Shown here: positions 17,929 through 27,422 of the stretch, in pieces
Position numbering within the stretch: position 1 is the stretch's first letter
How the letters are laid out: each line of letters starts with the position of its first letter
NCBI GenBank assembly: GCA_023395255.1
Contig: JAEWZN010000003.1
Span: 1-64,000, forward strand
DNA: 64,000 nt
Direction: 5' to 3'
Origin: Deferribacteres bacterium
GTDB lineage: Bacteria; Chrysiogenota; Deferribacteres; Deferribacterales; Geovibrionaceae
Program-made: the position numbers and the translations under genes
Notes under the pieces: model-generated
Databases searched by the model: none
Told to the model about the DNA's origin: nothing
Seen by the model: the letters and a program-made list of their open reading frames with translations, nothing else

Positions 17929-18674
17929 ACAAAGCCCTTATTGCCTTATGCGTAATGATTGCGGGGAGCGCTTACGCTGCTGATGCGGATAAGATTCTGG
18001 ATTTGCAGAAGAATATCCACGACAAAAAGAGCGGATTCTACTCTGAGAATGAAAAATGGCAGGAAGAGAAAATTAATCTCGAACAGCAGTACATACACCT
18101 CAAAAGAGCCGTTGCCGAGAAGGAGGCTTATCTGAAAAGCCTGAAATCCTCAGCAGCGGAACTCAAAACGGAAGCAGAAAGAAGCAGAACGAGAATAGCC
18201 GAAGGACAGAAACTGAAAACAGGTCTGGAAACTTCGCTTTCCTACCTGCTTGAAAAGCTCGGAGCGGAAGCCGCGGCGGGTGACGAGGCTGCGGTTCAGG
18301 AAAGGCGCGACCGCATAGAAGGTCTCATCGCTTTCATCGCCGCGCCGGATGTTCTCCCCGCTGAAAAAGTGCGCAGAGTCATGGAGGCGTACAAGGTGGA
18401 GGCTGACATGTCCAGATACGCAGAAATACGCACAATGAGCGTGAATGTGAGCGGTGAAACTCTCAACGGTTATGTACTGCGCTCAGGCGGGCTTGCGGCC
18501 TTTTTCACAACGCCGGACGGAACAACGGCGGCATTCTTCAACCCTTCCTCAGGGCAGTTTGAAAGGCTTGATTCAAAATATTCAGGAGAGGTCATCATCG
18601 CGGGTGAACTGGTTAACAGAAAAAGGATGCCCGCTCTTGTGACTCTGCCCGTAGGGAGGATAGAAGTAAAATGA
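17925..18674 (+). CDS. DUF3450-like periplasmic coiled-coil protein of a TonB system
   Basis: 249 aa. The signal peptide ends near AYA (residue 19). Residues 25-115 form a long coiled coil, followed by a small globular C-terminal domain. This matches DUF3450, which in TonB2-type clusters of marine gamma-proteobacteria directly precedes the TtpC/ExbB genes, exactly as here. It overlaps its upstream neighbour by ATGA and the next gene by 4 bp. A role in assembling or gating the energy-transducing complex is inferred. Confidence 0.75.
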   Translation: MNKALIALCVMIAGSAYAADADKILDLQKNIHDKKSGFYSENEKWQEEKINLEQQYIHLKRAVAEKEAYLKSLKSSAAELKTEAERSRTRIAEGQKLKTGLETSLSYLLEKLGAEAAAGDEAAVQERRDRIEGLIAFIAAPDVLPAEKVRRVMEAYKVEADMSRYAEIRTMSVNVSGETLNGYVLRSGGLAAFFTTPDGTTAAFFNPSSGQFERLDSKYSGEVIIAGELVNRKRMPALVTLPVGRIEVK

Positions 18675-20029
18675 AAAAACTCGCAGCCTTAATGGCGGTT
18701 CTTCTGATTATTCCCGCCGCAGTATTTGCCAAAGATTTAAGAGTTATATACAGGGATCTGGTTCAGGAATCTGAAACAGTTTCCAGAACTATAGAGAAAG
18801 AACTCCAGACGCTCAGAAACGACCGCGCGAAAATGAAGAGCGAAGTTGAGGCACTGGAAAGACAGCTCGCAGCCCTCGACAGGGAAGCGGATGCCCTCCG
18901 CAGGGAGAGCGAAGGCTACATAAAGGCAATCAACGACAACAGGGAAGCCCTTGGTCGCGAAAACAGCAGCTTCACACAGATTGAGGCCGCTGTGGAGGCG
19001 GCTATGCAGGACTTCTTCGTGATGTCTCAGGAATACCCTTCTTACGCTGTTCCGGGGGACGGGGACTTCTTTAAAAAAGGTGAAGAGCCTCTTTTCAAGC
19101 TGAACTTCCTTGCGGACAGCTATCTGGATTTCATCGGCTATGCCTCAAAGGTCAGCCTGCGCGATATGTCCGTAACTGATACCGACGGAACCCTGAAAAA
19201 CGTTCAGGTGCTTTCCCTTGGCACATTTGCGGATGTGTATAAAGACGGGAACGAATACGGATACCTCGCCAGAAATCTTGAAGGGGGGCTCCAGAAGGTT
19301 GCCGGCGTTCCTTCAAAAGAGCGCAGTCTCATTGAGAAGTATTTCAGAGGAGAGACGGATGATATGTCTCTGGATTTCTCCGGCGGTGCAGTGTTCAAGC
19401 AGTGGGAGAACAAAATAACACTCCTTTCCCAGCTTAAAAAGGGCGGGCTTCTGATAATTCCGATTATTCTTGTGGCGGTCTTTGCTCTGCTGCTGGCATT
19501 CGAAAGGGCGTACAGCCTTTACTTCAAAGGGCTCGGCGGTCTGGACACAGTGGATGACATAGCTGCTAAGCTTGAGGCCGGAAAAACGGACGAAGCGCTT
19601 AAGAGTGCCGAAAGCATAAAATCATCCCCTCTGGGCAGGGTCTGCATGGCGATAATCCCTTTCCGCACATGCACATTGCAGGCCAGAGAAAACATACTGA
19701 ACGAGGCTCTTCTTAAGGAAGTGCCGGTTATAGAGAGAAACCTCTCTCACCTTTCCACCTGCGCGGCTGTTGCGCCTATGCTTGGTCTTCTGGGCACTGT
19801 AACAGGGATGATAAGCACCTTCCATGTGATCACCCTGTACGGTTCGGGCGATCCCCGGCTGATGGCGGGCGGTATCTCCGAAGCGCTTATAACGACGATG
19901 TTCGGCCTAATAGTGGCAATACCTGTGATGCTTGTGCACACATTCTTCGCCAGACGCGCCGAAACTCTTCTGGACAGGCTTCAGGAGGCGGGCATGAAGG
20001 TGTTCAACTCAGCGGGAACCGAAAAATGA
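18671..20029 (+). CDS. TtpC-like long ExbB/TolQ-family proton channel
   Basis: 452 aa. It has a signal peptide, a periplasmic coiled coil (about residues 25-115), a middle domain, and a C-terminal MotA/TolQ/ExbB channel domain with three membrane segments starting near residue 258. The conserved channel segments TCAAVAPMLGLLGTVTGMI and GGISEALITTMFGLIVAIP are present. The extended N-terminus is characteristic of TtpC, the fourth component of Vibrio TonB2 systems. It is followed by a second, short ExbB, so two different ExbB-type subunits are made together. Confidence 0.88.
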   Translation: MKKLAALMAVLLIIPAAVFAKDLRVIYRDLVQESETVSRTIEKELQTLRNDRAKMKSEVEALERQLAALDREADALRRESEGYIKAINDNREALGRENSSFTQIEAAVEAAMQDFFVMSQEYPSYAVPGDGDFFKKGEEPLFKLNFLADSYLDFIGYASKVSLRDMSVTDTDGTLKNVQVLSLGTFADVYKDGNEYGYLARNLEGGLQKVAGVPSKERSLIEKYFRGETDDMSLDFSGGAVFKQWENKITLLSQLKKGGLLIIPIILVAVFALLLAFERAYSLYFKGLGGLDTVDDIAAKLEAGKTDEALKSAESIKSSPLGRVCMAIIPFRTCTLQARENILNEALLKEVPVIERNLSHLSTCAAVAPMLGLLGTVTGMISTFHVITLYGSGDPRLMAGGISEALITTMFGLIVAIPVMLVHTFFARRAETLLDRLQEAGMKVFNSAGTEK

Positions 20030-20571
20030 TAGGCGAAATCTTCAGGGTAGTCACAGATAATACTGTTCAGACCATAATCTTCTTCCTGAATATATACATA
20101 TGGTTCTGCATAATAGACAGGCTGTTTCTCTACGGCTGGCTGCTGCTGCCCGAAAAGGGGAGCAGTGTTTCCCGCATCACCGGGAAGGTGCGCGCGGAAC
20201 TGAACGCTCTGCACATAGTTTATGAGAACGAAAAACAGCTTGCGCCGTATATCGGCAAATACGTCAGAATGCTTGAACACAGGCTTTCAGGGATAAAGAC
20301 AGGCACAGCCGCGGCTCCCATGCTGGGGCTTCTGGGTACAGTATGGGGCATGCTCATAGCTTTCAGCGTAATGGCAGAAAGCGGAACAGGCGAGCCCGCC
20401 ATGATAGCCCACGGTATTTCAAGCGCGCTGTCCACCACCATGTGGGGGCTTGTGGCGGCTATACCGGGGCTTGTGGCGCTTCCGTTTCTCCAGAGGCTTA
20501 AAATCAGGCTGATAAACAAAATCAATGCAGAAAAAATAACCTATATCGGAGGGCAGTCATGCAGCGTATAG
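20026..20571 (+). CDS. exbB: ExbB/TolQ-family proton channel
   Basis: 181 aa, standard short ExbB2 type with three membrane segments. The conserved GTAAAPMLGLLGTVWGM and GISSALSTTMWGLVAAIPG helices are present. With ExbD it forms the proton-driven motor that energises TonB. Its start overlaps the upstream gene by 4 bp and its end overlaps exbD by 13 bp. Confidence 0.92.
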   Translation: MIGEIFRVVTDNTVQTIIFFLNIYIWFCIIDRLFLYGWLLLPEKGSSVSRITGKVRAELNALHIVYENEKQLAPYIGKYVRMLEHRLSGIKTGTAAAPMLGLLGTVWGMLIAFSVMAESGTGEPAMIAHGISSALSTTMWGLVAAIPGLVALPFLQRLKIRLINKINAEKITYIGGQSCSV

Positions 20572-20966
20572 CGAGACGTTCCTCAGGGAATTCATCCTCA
20601 ATAGATATGACACCGATGATCGACCTAATATTCCTTCTTCTGATCTTCTTCATAGTCACGACAAGCTTTGTGAAGGAGACGGGGATAGAGGTGGAGAAAC
20701 CGGTGGCCGCCACAGCGCAGAAGAAGGAGGATTCCTCCGTGCTCATAGCTGTGACGGGTGACGGGCGCATCTTCATGGATAATCAGGAAGTGGATATAAG
20801 AAGCGTAAGGGGCAGGGTGTCCGTAATGCTTTCCGACAACCCGAAAGCGGCAGCGGTTGTGATAGCCGATAAAAACGCACGGGTTGAAACAGTTGTTGAA
20901 ATAATGGATCAATGCCGCCTCGCAGGTGTAAACCATGTGAGTCTGGCGGCGAAGGGCGGACAGTGA
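20559..20966 (+). CDS. exbD: ExbD/TolR-family motor protein
   Basis: 135 aa. One membrane helix near the N-terminus carries the functional Asp (SSIDMTPMIDLIFLLLIFF; the second Asp is the proton-binding residue in ExbD). The periplasmic domain has the usual VVIADKNARVETVVEIMD segment. It works with the two ExbB-type channels and TonB encoded on either side and overlaps both neighbouring genes. Confidence 0.93.
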   Translation: MQRIARRSSGNSSSIDMTPMIDLIFLLLIFFIVTTSFVKETGIEVEKPVAATAQKKEDSSVLIAVTGDGRIFMDNQEVDIRSVRGRVSVMLSDNPKAAAVVIADKNARVETVVEIMDQCRLAGVNHVSLAAKGGQ

Positions 20967-21640
20967 GCAGGTTCTCCTCCTTCGGTATAAATCTGCTCAA
21001 ATGGCTGCTGGCCTTTGTGATGACGCTGCTGGTATTTTCCCTGTTCATCACTATGAACCGCGAGCACAATTTCGACACATCAGACCGGGGCGATGCCTTC
21101 CGTGTGATGATTAATGAGAGGGCTGCGGAAAAAATACAGCAGGAAAAGCACGAACTGCCGAAGGAACCGGAGACAGAGCGTGTGCCCACCCAACAGCCGC
21201 TGATGCAGGAAATGCCCATAGAGGCTGATGTTGATGCCGGAGACACGGGGATAAGCATTCAGGTTTCAGAGGTGAAGGTTCAGCCCACGGCGCTCCCTAG
21301 TATAAGCGCTCCCTCGCAGCCTGTTTCCGCCCCTTCCGATGCTGTTTACAACCTGAACGATCTGGACAACAGACCGAGACAGACTGTCAACGTCAGACCC
21401 GATTACCCCAGATACGCTGTAAACAACAGGATAGAAGGGAGCGTAACTGTCAGCTTCACTCTGGACAGAAACGGAAACGTGGTTAACCCGCAGACGGTTA
21501 AGGCTGAACCGCCTAATGTTTTTGAGAGCTCGGCGCTTGCCGCTGTGCGGAAATGGAAGTTCACCCCCGCCATCAAAGGGGGCGAAACGGTTAATGTGCG
21601 CATGATAGTAGTTGTAAACTTTACACTGGAAAAATACTGA
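20963..21640 (+). CDS. tonB: TonB energy transducer
   Basis: 225 aa from a GTG start that overlaps the exbD stop (GTGA). That start places the single membrane helix at about residues 8-27. A Pro/Glu-rich periplasmic linker follows, and a C-terminal TonB domain with RPDYPRYAVNNRIEGSVTVS and VRKWKFTPAIKGG, the hallmark YP...G.V and WKF.PA motifs. It should couple the ExbB/ExbD motor to the receptor at 12592-15114. A longer upstream extension in frame lies wholly within exbD and is rejected. Confidence 0.93.
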   Translation: MSRFSSFGINLLKWLLAFVMTLLVFSLFITMNREHNFDTSDRGDAFRVMINERAAEKIQQEKHELPKEPETERVPTQQPLMQEMPIEADVDAGDTGISIQVSEVKVQPTALPSISAPSQPVSAPSDAVYNLNDLDNRPRQTVNVRPDYPRYAVNNRIEGSVTVSFTLDRNGNVVNPQTVKAEPPNVFESSALAAVRKWKFTPAIKGGETVNVRMIVVVNFTLEKY

Positions 21641-22797
21641 TGAAAAAGCTGTTAATAATTCTCTTATCAGCGGTATCCGTGAGCGTTTATGCCTCGGATG
21701 CCGAAAAAGGACTCACCGCGGAAGCCCGCACCGCCTATAACAAGGCTCACGGCTTTTATGAAAAAGGCGAAAACGGCAGAGCCGAGGAAGCTGTACGGGA
21801 ATACCGAAAACAGTTCCCCGATGCGCCTCACGGTCTGCACAGCATGCTGATGGGCAATATATGCCTTAAAAAGCAGGATAAAAAATGCGCCATGAGGGAG
21901 TTTGAGGACAGCGCCGTTTTCTTCGGGGACAACACGCAGATGTGGGAAAACGCAGCTCTTCTTGCCTATGAGAATAAGGAATACAAAAAGGCGGAGCAGC
22001 TTCTGAACAGGCTCGCATCACTTACAAGCCTGAACATGCAGCAGAAGAAGATTCTTCTTTCCGTCTATTTCGCTGACCAGCAGTGGGGCAAAGCCGCATC
22101 AGTGATCACTCCGGCGGAATTTAAAGTGATGGATGATTCCGATGCGAAGGCTGTTCTCGCCGCGACTTTCCGCGCAGGGAGGAAGGATGCCTTCTATTCC
22201 ATGCTGAAAGGCAGGATAGATGCGACCCAGAACCCCGAATGGTGGAAATATTACGCCGCCTTCGCCCTTGAGGACGGAAAAATAAAAGAGGGTGTTTCCG
22301 CCATGAGAACATACGCCCGCACAGGCAACATTGGCGGGGCGGATAAGGTGACAGCGGCGAAACTTCTGGCGCGCGCAAAGGTCTATGATGAAGCGGCTGA
22401 GTTTTTCGGCGCAGCCATGAATGAGGTGCGTCTGGAATGCCGTGATATGGTTTTTGCGGGAAATGTGGCGAGGAAAGCCGGACAGTTTGAAAACTCCATA
22501 AAAATATTTGATAAAGCCGTAGCCTCCGGCTGCTCAGACAAGGCGCTCAGCTCAAAGGCTGTCACCTATTTTATGAAAAAGGATTACGGCAGGGCGGCAG
22601 CAACTTTTGCCATGGCCTCGGAAAAAGAGGGGAACAGGTCGTACGGTTCTTACATGGCCGGGCTTTCCTATTATAAGGCCGGTGATAAGGCAAACGCGCG
22701 CCGTTTTCTCAGAATGACAGGAAAAAACAGCGAATACGGCAAACGTGCCATGAAACTTCTTGAATACATGGAGGAAAATGATGATAAAAACAGTTAA
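21640..22797 (+). CDS. Periplasmic TPR protein of the TonB cluster
   Basis: 385 aa with a signal peptide (cleavage near VYA, residue 18) and tandem TPR-like helical repeats throughout (for example ENKEYKKAEQLLNRLASL and KKDYGRAAATFAMASEKEG). TPR proteins follow tonB in TonB2-type clusters of other bacteria, where one (TtpB-like) may aid contact with receptors. It shares one base with the tonB stop (TGATG). Confidence 0.8.
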   Translation: MKKLLIILLSAVSVSVYASDAEKGLTAEARTAYNKAHGFYEKGENGRAEEAVREYRKQFPDAPHGLHSMLMGNICLKKQDKKCAMREFEDSAVFFGDNTQMWENAALLAYENKEYKKAEQLLNRLASLTSLNMQQKKILLSVYFADQQWGKAASVITPAEFKVMDDSDAKAVLAATFRAGRKDAFYSMLKGRIDATQNPEWWKYYAAFALEDGKIKEGVSAMRTYARTGNIGGADKVTAAKLLARAKVYDEAAEFFGAAMNEVRLECRDMVFAGNVARKAGQFENSIKIFDKAVASGCSDKALSSKAVTYFMKKDYGRAAATFAMASEKEGNRSYGSYMAGLSYYKAGDKANARRFLRMTGKNSEYGKRAMKLLEYMEENDDKNS

Positions 22798-25612
22798 GGA
22801 TGTCCGCAGGCTTCTGTGCGCATTTGTAATTGCAGCGGCGGGTGTCTGTCTGCTGAGCCCTGCCGCCGAGGCGGGAGTTCAGGAGAAACTTCCTTTCAGC
22901 GATAAAATTATTTACGGCAAACTCGAAAACGGCCTTCAATACTACATCAGGCAGAACGATCTCCCTCTGGACAAGGTGGAGATGCGCCTCAATGTCAGAA
23001 CCGGCTCCCTGAACGAAACTGAGGCCGAACGCGGTGTGGCTCACTTTGTGGAGCACATGGCGTTCAACGGTACAAGGAACTTCGAAGGGAACGACCTGAT
23101 TAAGTTTATGGAAAAAGTGGGGCTGACCTTCGGGCAGCACACCAACGCCTACACTTCATCAGAGGTCACAAACTACCAGCTCAGCGTTCCCGCAGAAAAA
23201 GATGAGCTTATCACAGACTCATTTAAAATAATGCGTGACTGGGCAGACGGCATAACCTTTGATGAAAAAGAGATTGAGAGCGAAAAGGGTGTCATAACGG
23301 AAGAGTGGCGCATGCGCAATGATGTGCGCAGCCGCATACGCAATATGGCAAGGGAATATCTTCTGGAAGGCTCGCTTTATCCTCTGAGAGACCCCATCGG
23401 GCTCATGGAGGTTGTGGAATCAGCTGATAAGGCACTCCTCAAAGGCTATTACGATAAATGGTACACTCCTGAGAATATGTCCGTCATAGTTGTGGGGAAC
23501 ATTGACCCTGAAAAGGCGGAAAAGCTCATCAAACAGAACTTTACATCGCTCAAAGCGAAGAAAACGCCTGAGAAGGCGGATACATCAGTCCCGTTCAGGG
23601 AAGGGCTGAGGGTACGGACTATAACCGACCCCGAAGCGACTTCTGTTTCGCTCTCCTACAACCTTTTCAGCAGAGAGGGGAGAGTGGAAACCTACGAACA
23701 CCTTAAGCAGAACGTGCTTGAAAGCGGTGCAATGAGCATGCTTAACAAGCGTGTTTCGGCGAAGATACTTGAGAAGAAAAGCGAGCTCCTCTCTTTCCGT
23801 GCCGGAAAATCCGGCATGACGGACGGCCTTGCTCTCACAAGGTTTTCCGTTACCACACGGCCTGAAACAATTGATTCAGACATAAGTGAGATGCTCACTG
23901 AAATTGAGCGTGTAAGACGCTACGGCTTCAATGCGGATGAACTCAGGGATTTCATAACATCCCAGAAGACAAACATTGAACGTGCAGCCAGCCCCGACTA
24001 CAAATATCCGTCCTCAAAATATGCTGATATGATAGCAGACTATGACACGTTCGGCGGACACCTTACAGAGTTTACCCAGGATAAGGCTCTTCTGGACAGG
24101 ATCTTCGGCGAGACTGATATAAAAGACTATAACGAAGCGTTCAACAGGCTTCTTGTGAGTAACAGCCGTATGGTTATTCTGACCATGCCTGAGCGCGATG
24201 CGGATAAAATATCCGTCACAGAGGAAAAATTCCTGAAAATACAGTCGGGAGCGGAAAAAAGTGAAATCAAGGCTGAAGCCTCCCGCGGGATTCTGGATAA
24301 CATAATTGATAAAGAGCCTGAAGGCGGAGTGATAAAATCAAGGGAAATCTTCGCAAATGTTGACGGAGAGCTTATCACCTACGGCAACGGTGTGCGTCTC
24401 TTCATAAAAAGTAACCCTGTGGACAAAAACCGCTTCATGCTCACAGCGAAGAAGCCCGGCGGTTTTTCCGTAATGGGGGATGAGGAGATACTCTACGCTG
24501 ATTTCATGCAGAGAGCGCTTGTCTCCAGCGGCTTTCAGGGTATCAGCAGGAGAGAACTCCAGACATTCCTTGCTGGTAAAAGGGTGAACGCCGCCCCGTC
24601 AGTTACAGGCAGTACATTTGACTTCGGCGGAGGCGGGGACAGCGAGGACATGGAAACCATGTTTCAGCTTATCTACAAATATTTAACCGCTCCGGACATA
24701 GACAGAAACGCGTTTGACGCGCTGATGAAATCAACTGCCAACTCACTGGAAAGCGCCGAGAAGGACAAAAAAACCGTATTTTTCCGTGATGTTGCGGAAA
24801 AGATGCTTAATGACAAATACAGACGCGGACATTTGCTGGCTGCGGATCTGCCCGGTATCACCCCTGAGAAGCTGATGAAGATCTATAAAGCTTACTTCGG
24901 CGATATAAACAACTTCATATTTGTAATCTCAGGCGATGCTGACAGAGACAAAACAGCGGAACTGGGGCGCAAATATCTGGGCGGTCTGCCTGCGGTGAAA
25001 GTTAAGGCCGCTGCGGTTGACAGGGGCGTAAGGCTCAGGGATAAGTCCGGCACGGCGGAAGGGTTCGGCGATGTGGAAAACAGATCCACGGTGATGATCC
25101 GCTTCGATAAGGATGTGGAGTACACTGCAAACGGCAGGTACATCACGTCACTCTTAAGGCGGGTGATGGATCAGAGAATGCGCGAGAACATCCGCGAGAA
25201 CATGGGCGGAGTTTACTCCATAAGCTCGGCTGTGAGCTATTCTGACTATCCTGAAACAGTCTTCTCCGGCAGAGTGTCATTCACCTGCGACCCGGCCAGA
25301 AGGGACGAGATAGTCAAAGAAGCAGCCGGAATCATAAATGACATAGCGGAAAACGGCGTAACCTTAAAGGAACTGGAAACTGCAAAAAACCAGCAGAATG
25401 TTCAGTATGACGCAGCAGGTGAGGATAACCGCTTTTGGGTCAACAGCCTTATTTTTGACTTTATCAGGGATGAGCCCGTTCTCTCCGTTGCGGAGCGCAA
25501 GGAGACAGTCAGCGGACTGAGCCTTGAAAGCGTGAATGCGTTTGCGGCGGAATACATGAAGGATATGCGTATTTTCGTTGCTTCGTACAACCCGGAGGCA
25601 AAAGTTGAATAG
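22781..25612 (+). CDS. Periplasmic M16 zinc protease, PqqL/FusC-like
   Basis: 943 aa with a signal peptide (residues 1 to about 34, ending PAAEAG). The inverted zinc motif HFVEH (H88, E91, H92) lies in GVAHFVEHMAFNGT, with a distal Glu in EIESEKGVITEEW. The second, inactive M16 half follows. Length and motif context resemble E. coli PqqL and Pectobacterium FusC. The start at 22781 is preferred over the ATG 3 bp upstream for spacing from GGAGG; further upstream codons overlap the TPR gene more. FusC cuts imported ferredoxin, and PqqL sits beside a TonB receptor and ABC gene. This copy lies between a TonB motor and a peptide importer, which suggests digestion of an imported protein. Confidence 0.9.
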   Translation: MIKTVKDVRRLLCAFVIAAAGVCLLSPAAEAGVQEKLPFSDKIIYGKLENGLQYYIRQNDLPLDKVEMRLNVRTGSLNETEAERGVAHFVEHMAFNGTRNFEGNDLIKFMEKVGLTFGQHTNAYTSSEVTNYQLSVPAEKDELITDSFKIMRDWADGITFDEKEIESEKGVITEEWRMRNDVRSRIRNMAREYLLEGSLYPLRDPIGLMEVVESADKALLKGYYDKWYTPENMSVIVVGNIDPEKAEKLIKQNFTSLKAKKTPEKADTSVPFREGLRVRTITDPEATSVSLSYNLFSREGRVETYEHLKQNVLESGAMSMLNKRVSAKILEKKSELLSFRAGKSGMTDGLALTRFSVTTRPETIDSDISEMLTEIERVRRYGFNADELRDFITSQKTNIERAASPDYKYPSSKYADMIADYDTFGGHLTEFTQDKALLDRIFGETDIKDYNEAFNRLLVSNSRMVILTMPERDADKISVTEEKFLKIQSGAEKSEIKAEASRGILDNIIDKEPEGGVIKSREIFANVDGELITYGNGVRLFIKSNPVDKNRFMLTAKKPGGFSVMGDEEILYADFMQRALVSSGFQGISRRELQTFLAGKRVNAAPSVTGSTFDFGGGGDSEDMETMFQLIYKYLTAPDIDRNAFDALMKSTANSLESAEKDKKTVFFRDVAEKMLNDKYRRGHLLAADLPGITPEKLMKIYKAYFGDINNFIFVISGDADRDKTAELGRKYLGGLPAVKVKAAAVDRGVRLRDKSGTAEGFGDVENRSTVMIRFDKDVEYTANGRYITSLLRRVMDQRMRENIRENMGGVYSISSAVSYSDYPETVFSGRVSFTCDPARRDEIVKEAAGIINDIAENGVTLKELETAKNQQNVQYDAAGEDNRFWVNSLIFDFIRDEPVLSVAERKETVSGLSLESVNAFAAEYMKDMRIFVASYNPEAKVE

Positions 25613-27419
25613 ACTTCTGCTTCTGATGCTTGCCCTCTGCCTGTTTTTTTCTCAGGCGGAGGCAGGTGTAACAAAAACCCACGGTTTCTCGCTCACTGAC
25701 GGACTGAAATACGGCGCAGATTTCAGGCATTTTGAATTTGTTAACCCCAAAGCTCCGAAAGGGGGTACGCTGCGCAGAGCCATGTACGGCACTTTTGACA
25801 GCTTTAACCCGTTTGCGCCGAAGGGTATTTCCATAAAGGCCACAGGTTATCTCCATGACAGCCTGATGACCTCCTCCGCTGATGAGTCCCTGAGTTATTA
25901 CGGCCTCATAGCCGAAACCATAGAGTATCCGGATGATTATTCATGGGTGATATTCAACCTCCGCCCCGAAGCGAAATGGAGCGACGGAACACCGCTCAAT
26001 GCGGATGATGTTGTTTTCAGCTTTGAGAAAATCACGGAGGTCAGCCCGTTTTACCGTAATTACTATAACCTGATAACAAAGGCTGAGGCACTGGGAAAGC
26101 ACAGGGTTAAGTTTCACTTCGCAAAAGGGGAGACCAGCCGCGAGCTTCCGCTCATAGCCGGTCAGCTTTCCATAATCCCCAAACATTTCTGGCAGAAGAG
26201 GGATCTCTCCAAGTCATCCCTTGAGATACCGCCTGTGAGCGGAGCTTACAGAATCACCTCCTTTGAAGCGGGGAAAAGAGTAACCTTCGGGAGGGTCAAA
26301 GACTACTGGGGTGAGAAGCTTCCGGTTAATATCGGTCAGAATAACTTCGACAGCATTGTCTTTGAATATTTCAGGGATCAGACAGTAGCCTTTGAGGCCT
26401 TCAAGGCAGGGCACTTCGATTTCACGGCGGAAAGCTCCGGCCGCAGATGGTATAGGGGCTACACCGGAAAATATTTCGACATGGGGCTGATCAGAAAGGA
26501 AGAGATACCTCACAAAAACCCGCAGGGGATGAAAGGCATAGTATTCAACACGGCACTTAAGCCTCTGGATAATATACTTGTGCGCAAGGCGCTCAACTAT
26601 GCCTACGATTACGACTGGATAAACAAAAACATCTACTTCGATCAGGATAAAAGGCACGACAGCTTCTTCTCAAACTCTGAACTCGCCTGCGGTGCAGTGC
26701 CCGCAGCGGATGTTGCGGCTGTGATAAAACAGGTTAAGCCTGACGCGGGGGATGAACTGCTCAGGGCGCAGTTCAGGTTTCCCTCCACGGACGGCAGCGG
26801 GAACAACAGGGAAAACCTGAAAACCGCTGTGCAGCTTTTCGAACAGGCGGGCTACCGCATAGTGAACGGAAAAATGACCGGAAAAGACGGCAAACCCCTT
26901 TATCTGGAGATAACCACGTCCTCCAAAACCATCGAAAAGGAGCTGATGACCTTCAAAAAAGCCCTTGAGCGCATAGGTATAGACTTTTATATCAGGTATA
27001 TGGACTCCACCCAGTTTGTGGATAAGGTTCGCGCAAAGGACTACATGATGATTTACACCGCTGTAAAGCAGTCCGAATCACCGGGGAACGAACAGCGCAA
27101 TATGTGGCACTCCGAGGCGGCGGACGAGGCGGGCAGCAGAAACTATGCCCGCATAAAAGACCCCGCTGTGGACAGGCTTGTGGATATGATAATAAACGCA
27201 AAGGACAGAAAAAGCCTTGTGACATATTCCAAAGCGCTGGACAGGGTGCTTCTGAACGGATGGTATTTTATCCCCTCAGGCTATTCCGACAGATACCGGA
27301 TCGCATACTGGGACAAGTTCGGCAAACCGGAAAAGATGCCCGAATACAGTTTCGGCTTCGGCTCATGGTGGATAGAGCCTGAAAAAGAGAAAAAGATCGA
27401 CAGTCTGATTAAAAGGTAA
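25605..27419 (+). CDS. yejA: Peptide-binding protein YejA-like
   Basis: 604 aa from a TTG start. GGAGG lies 6 bp before this TTG, and the start places a clean signal peptide (LNRLLLLMLALCLFFSQAEAG) at the N-terminus; it overlaps the protease stop by 8 bp. The mature protein has the YejA opening HGFSLTDGLKYG and NPKAPKGGTLR, and the SBP family 5 fold. It captures oligopeptides in the periplasm and delivers them to the YejBEF transporter encoded immediately downstream. Confidence 0.9.
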   Translation: MNRLLLLMLALCLFFSQAEAGVTKTHGFSLTDGLKYGADFRHFEFVNPKAPKGGTLRRAMYGTFDSFNPFAPKGISIKATGYLHDSLMTSSADESLSYYGLIAETIEYPDDYSWVIFNLRPEAKWSDGTPLNADDVVFSFEKITEVSPFYRNYYNLITKAEALGKHRVKFHFAKGETSRELPLIAGQLSIIPKHFWQKRDLSKSSLEIPPVSGAYRITSFEAGKRVTFGRVKDYWGEKLPVNIGQNNFDSIVFEYFRDQTVAFEAFKAGHFDFTAESSGRRWYRGYTGKYFDMGLIRKEEIPHKNPQGMKGIVFNTALKPLDNILVRKALNYAYDYDWINKNIYFDQDKRHDSFFSNSELACGAVPAADVAAVIKQVKPDAGDELLRAQFRFPSTDGSGNNRENLKTAVQLFEQAGYRIVNGKMTGKDGKPLYLEITTSSKTIEKELMTFKKALERIGIDFYIRYMDSTQFVDKVRAKDYMMIYTAVKQSESPGNEQRNMWHSEAADEAGSRNYARIKDPAVDRLVDMIINAKDRKSLVTYSKALDRVLLNGWYFIPSGYSDRYRIAYWDKFGKPEKMPEYSFGFGSWWIEPEKEKKIDSLIKR

Positions 27420-27422
27420 GTG

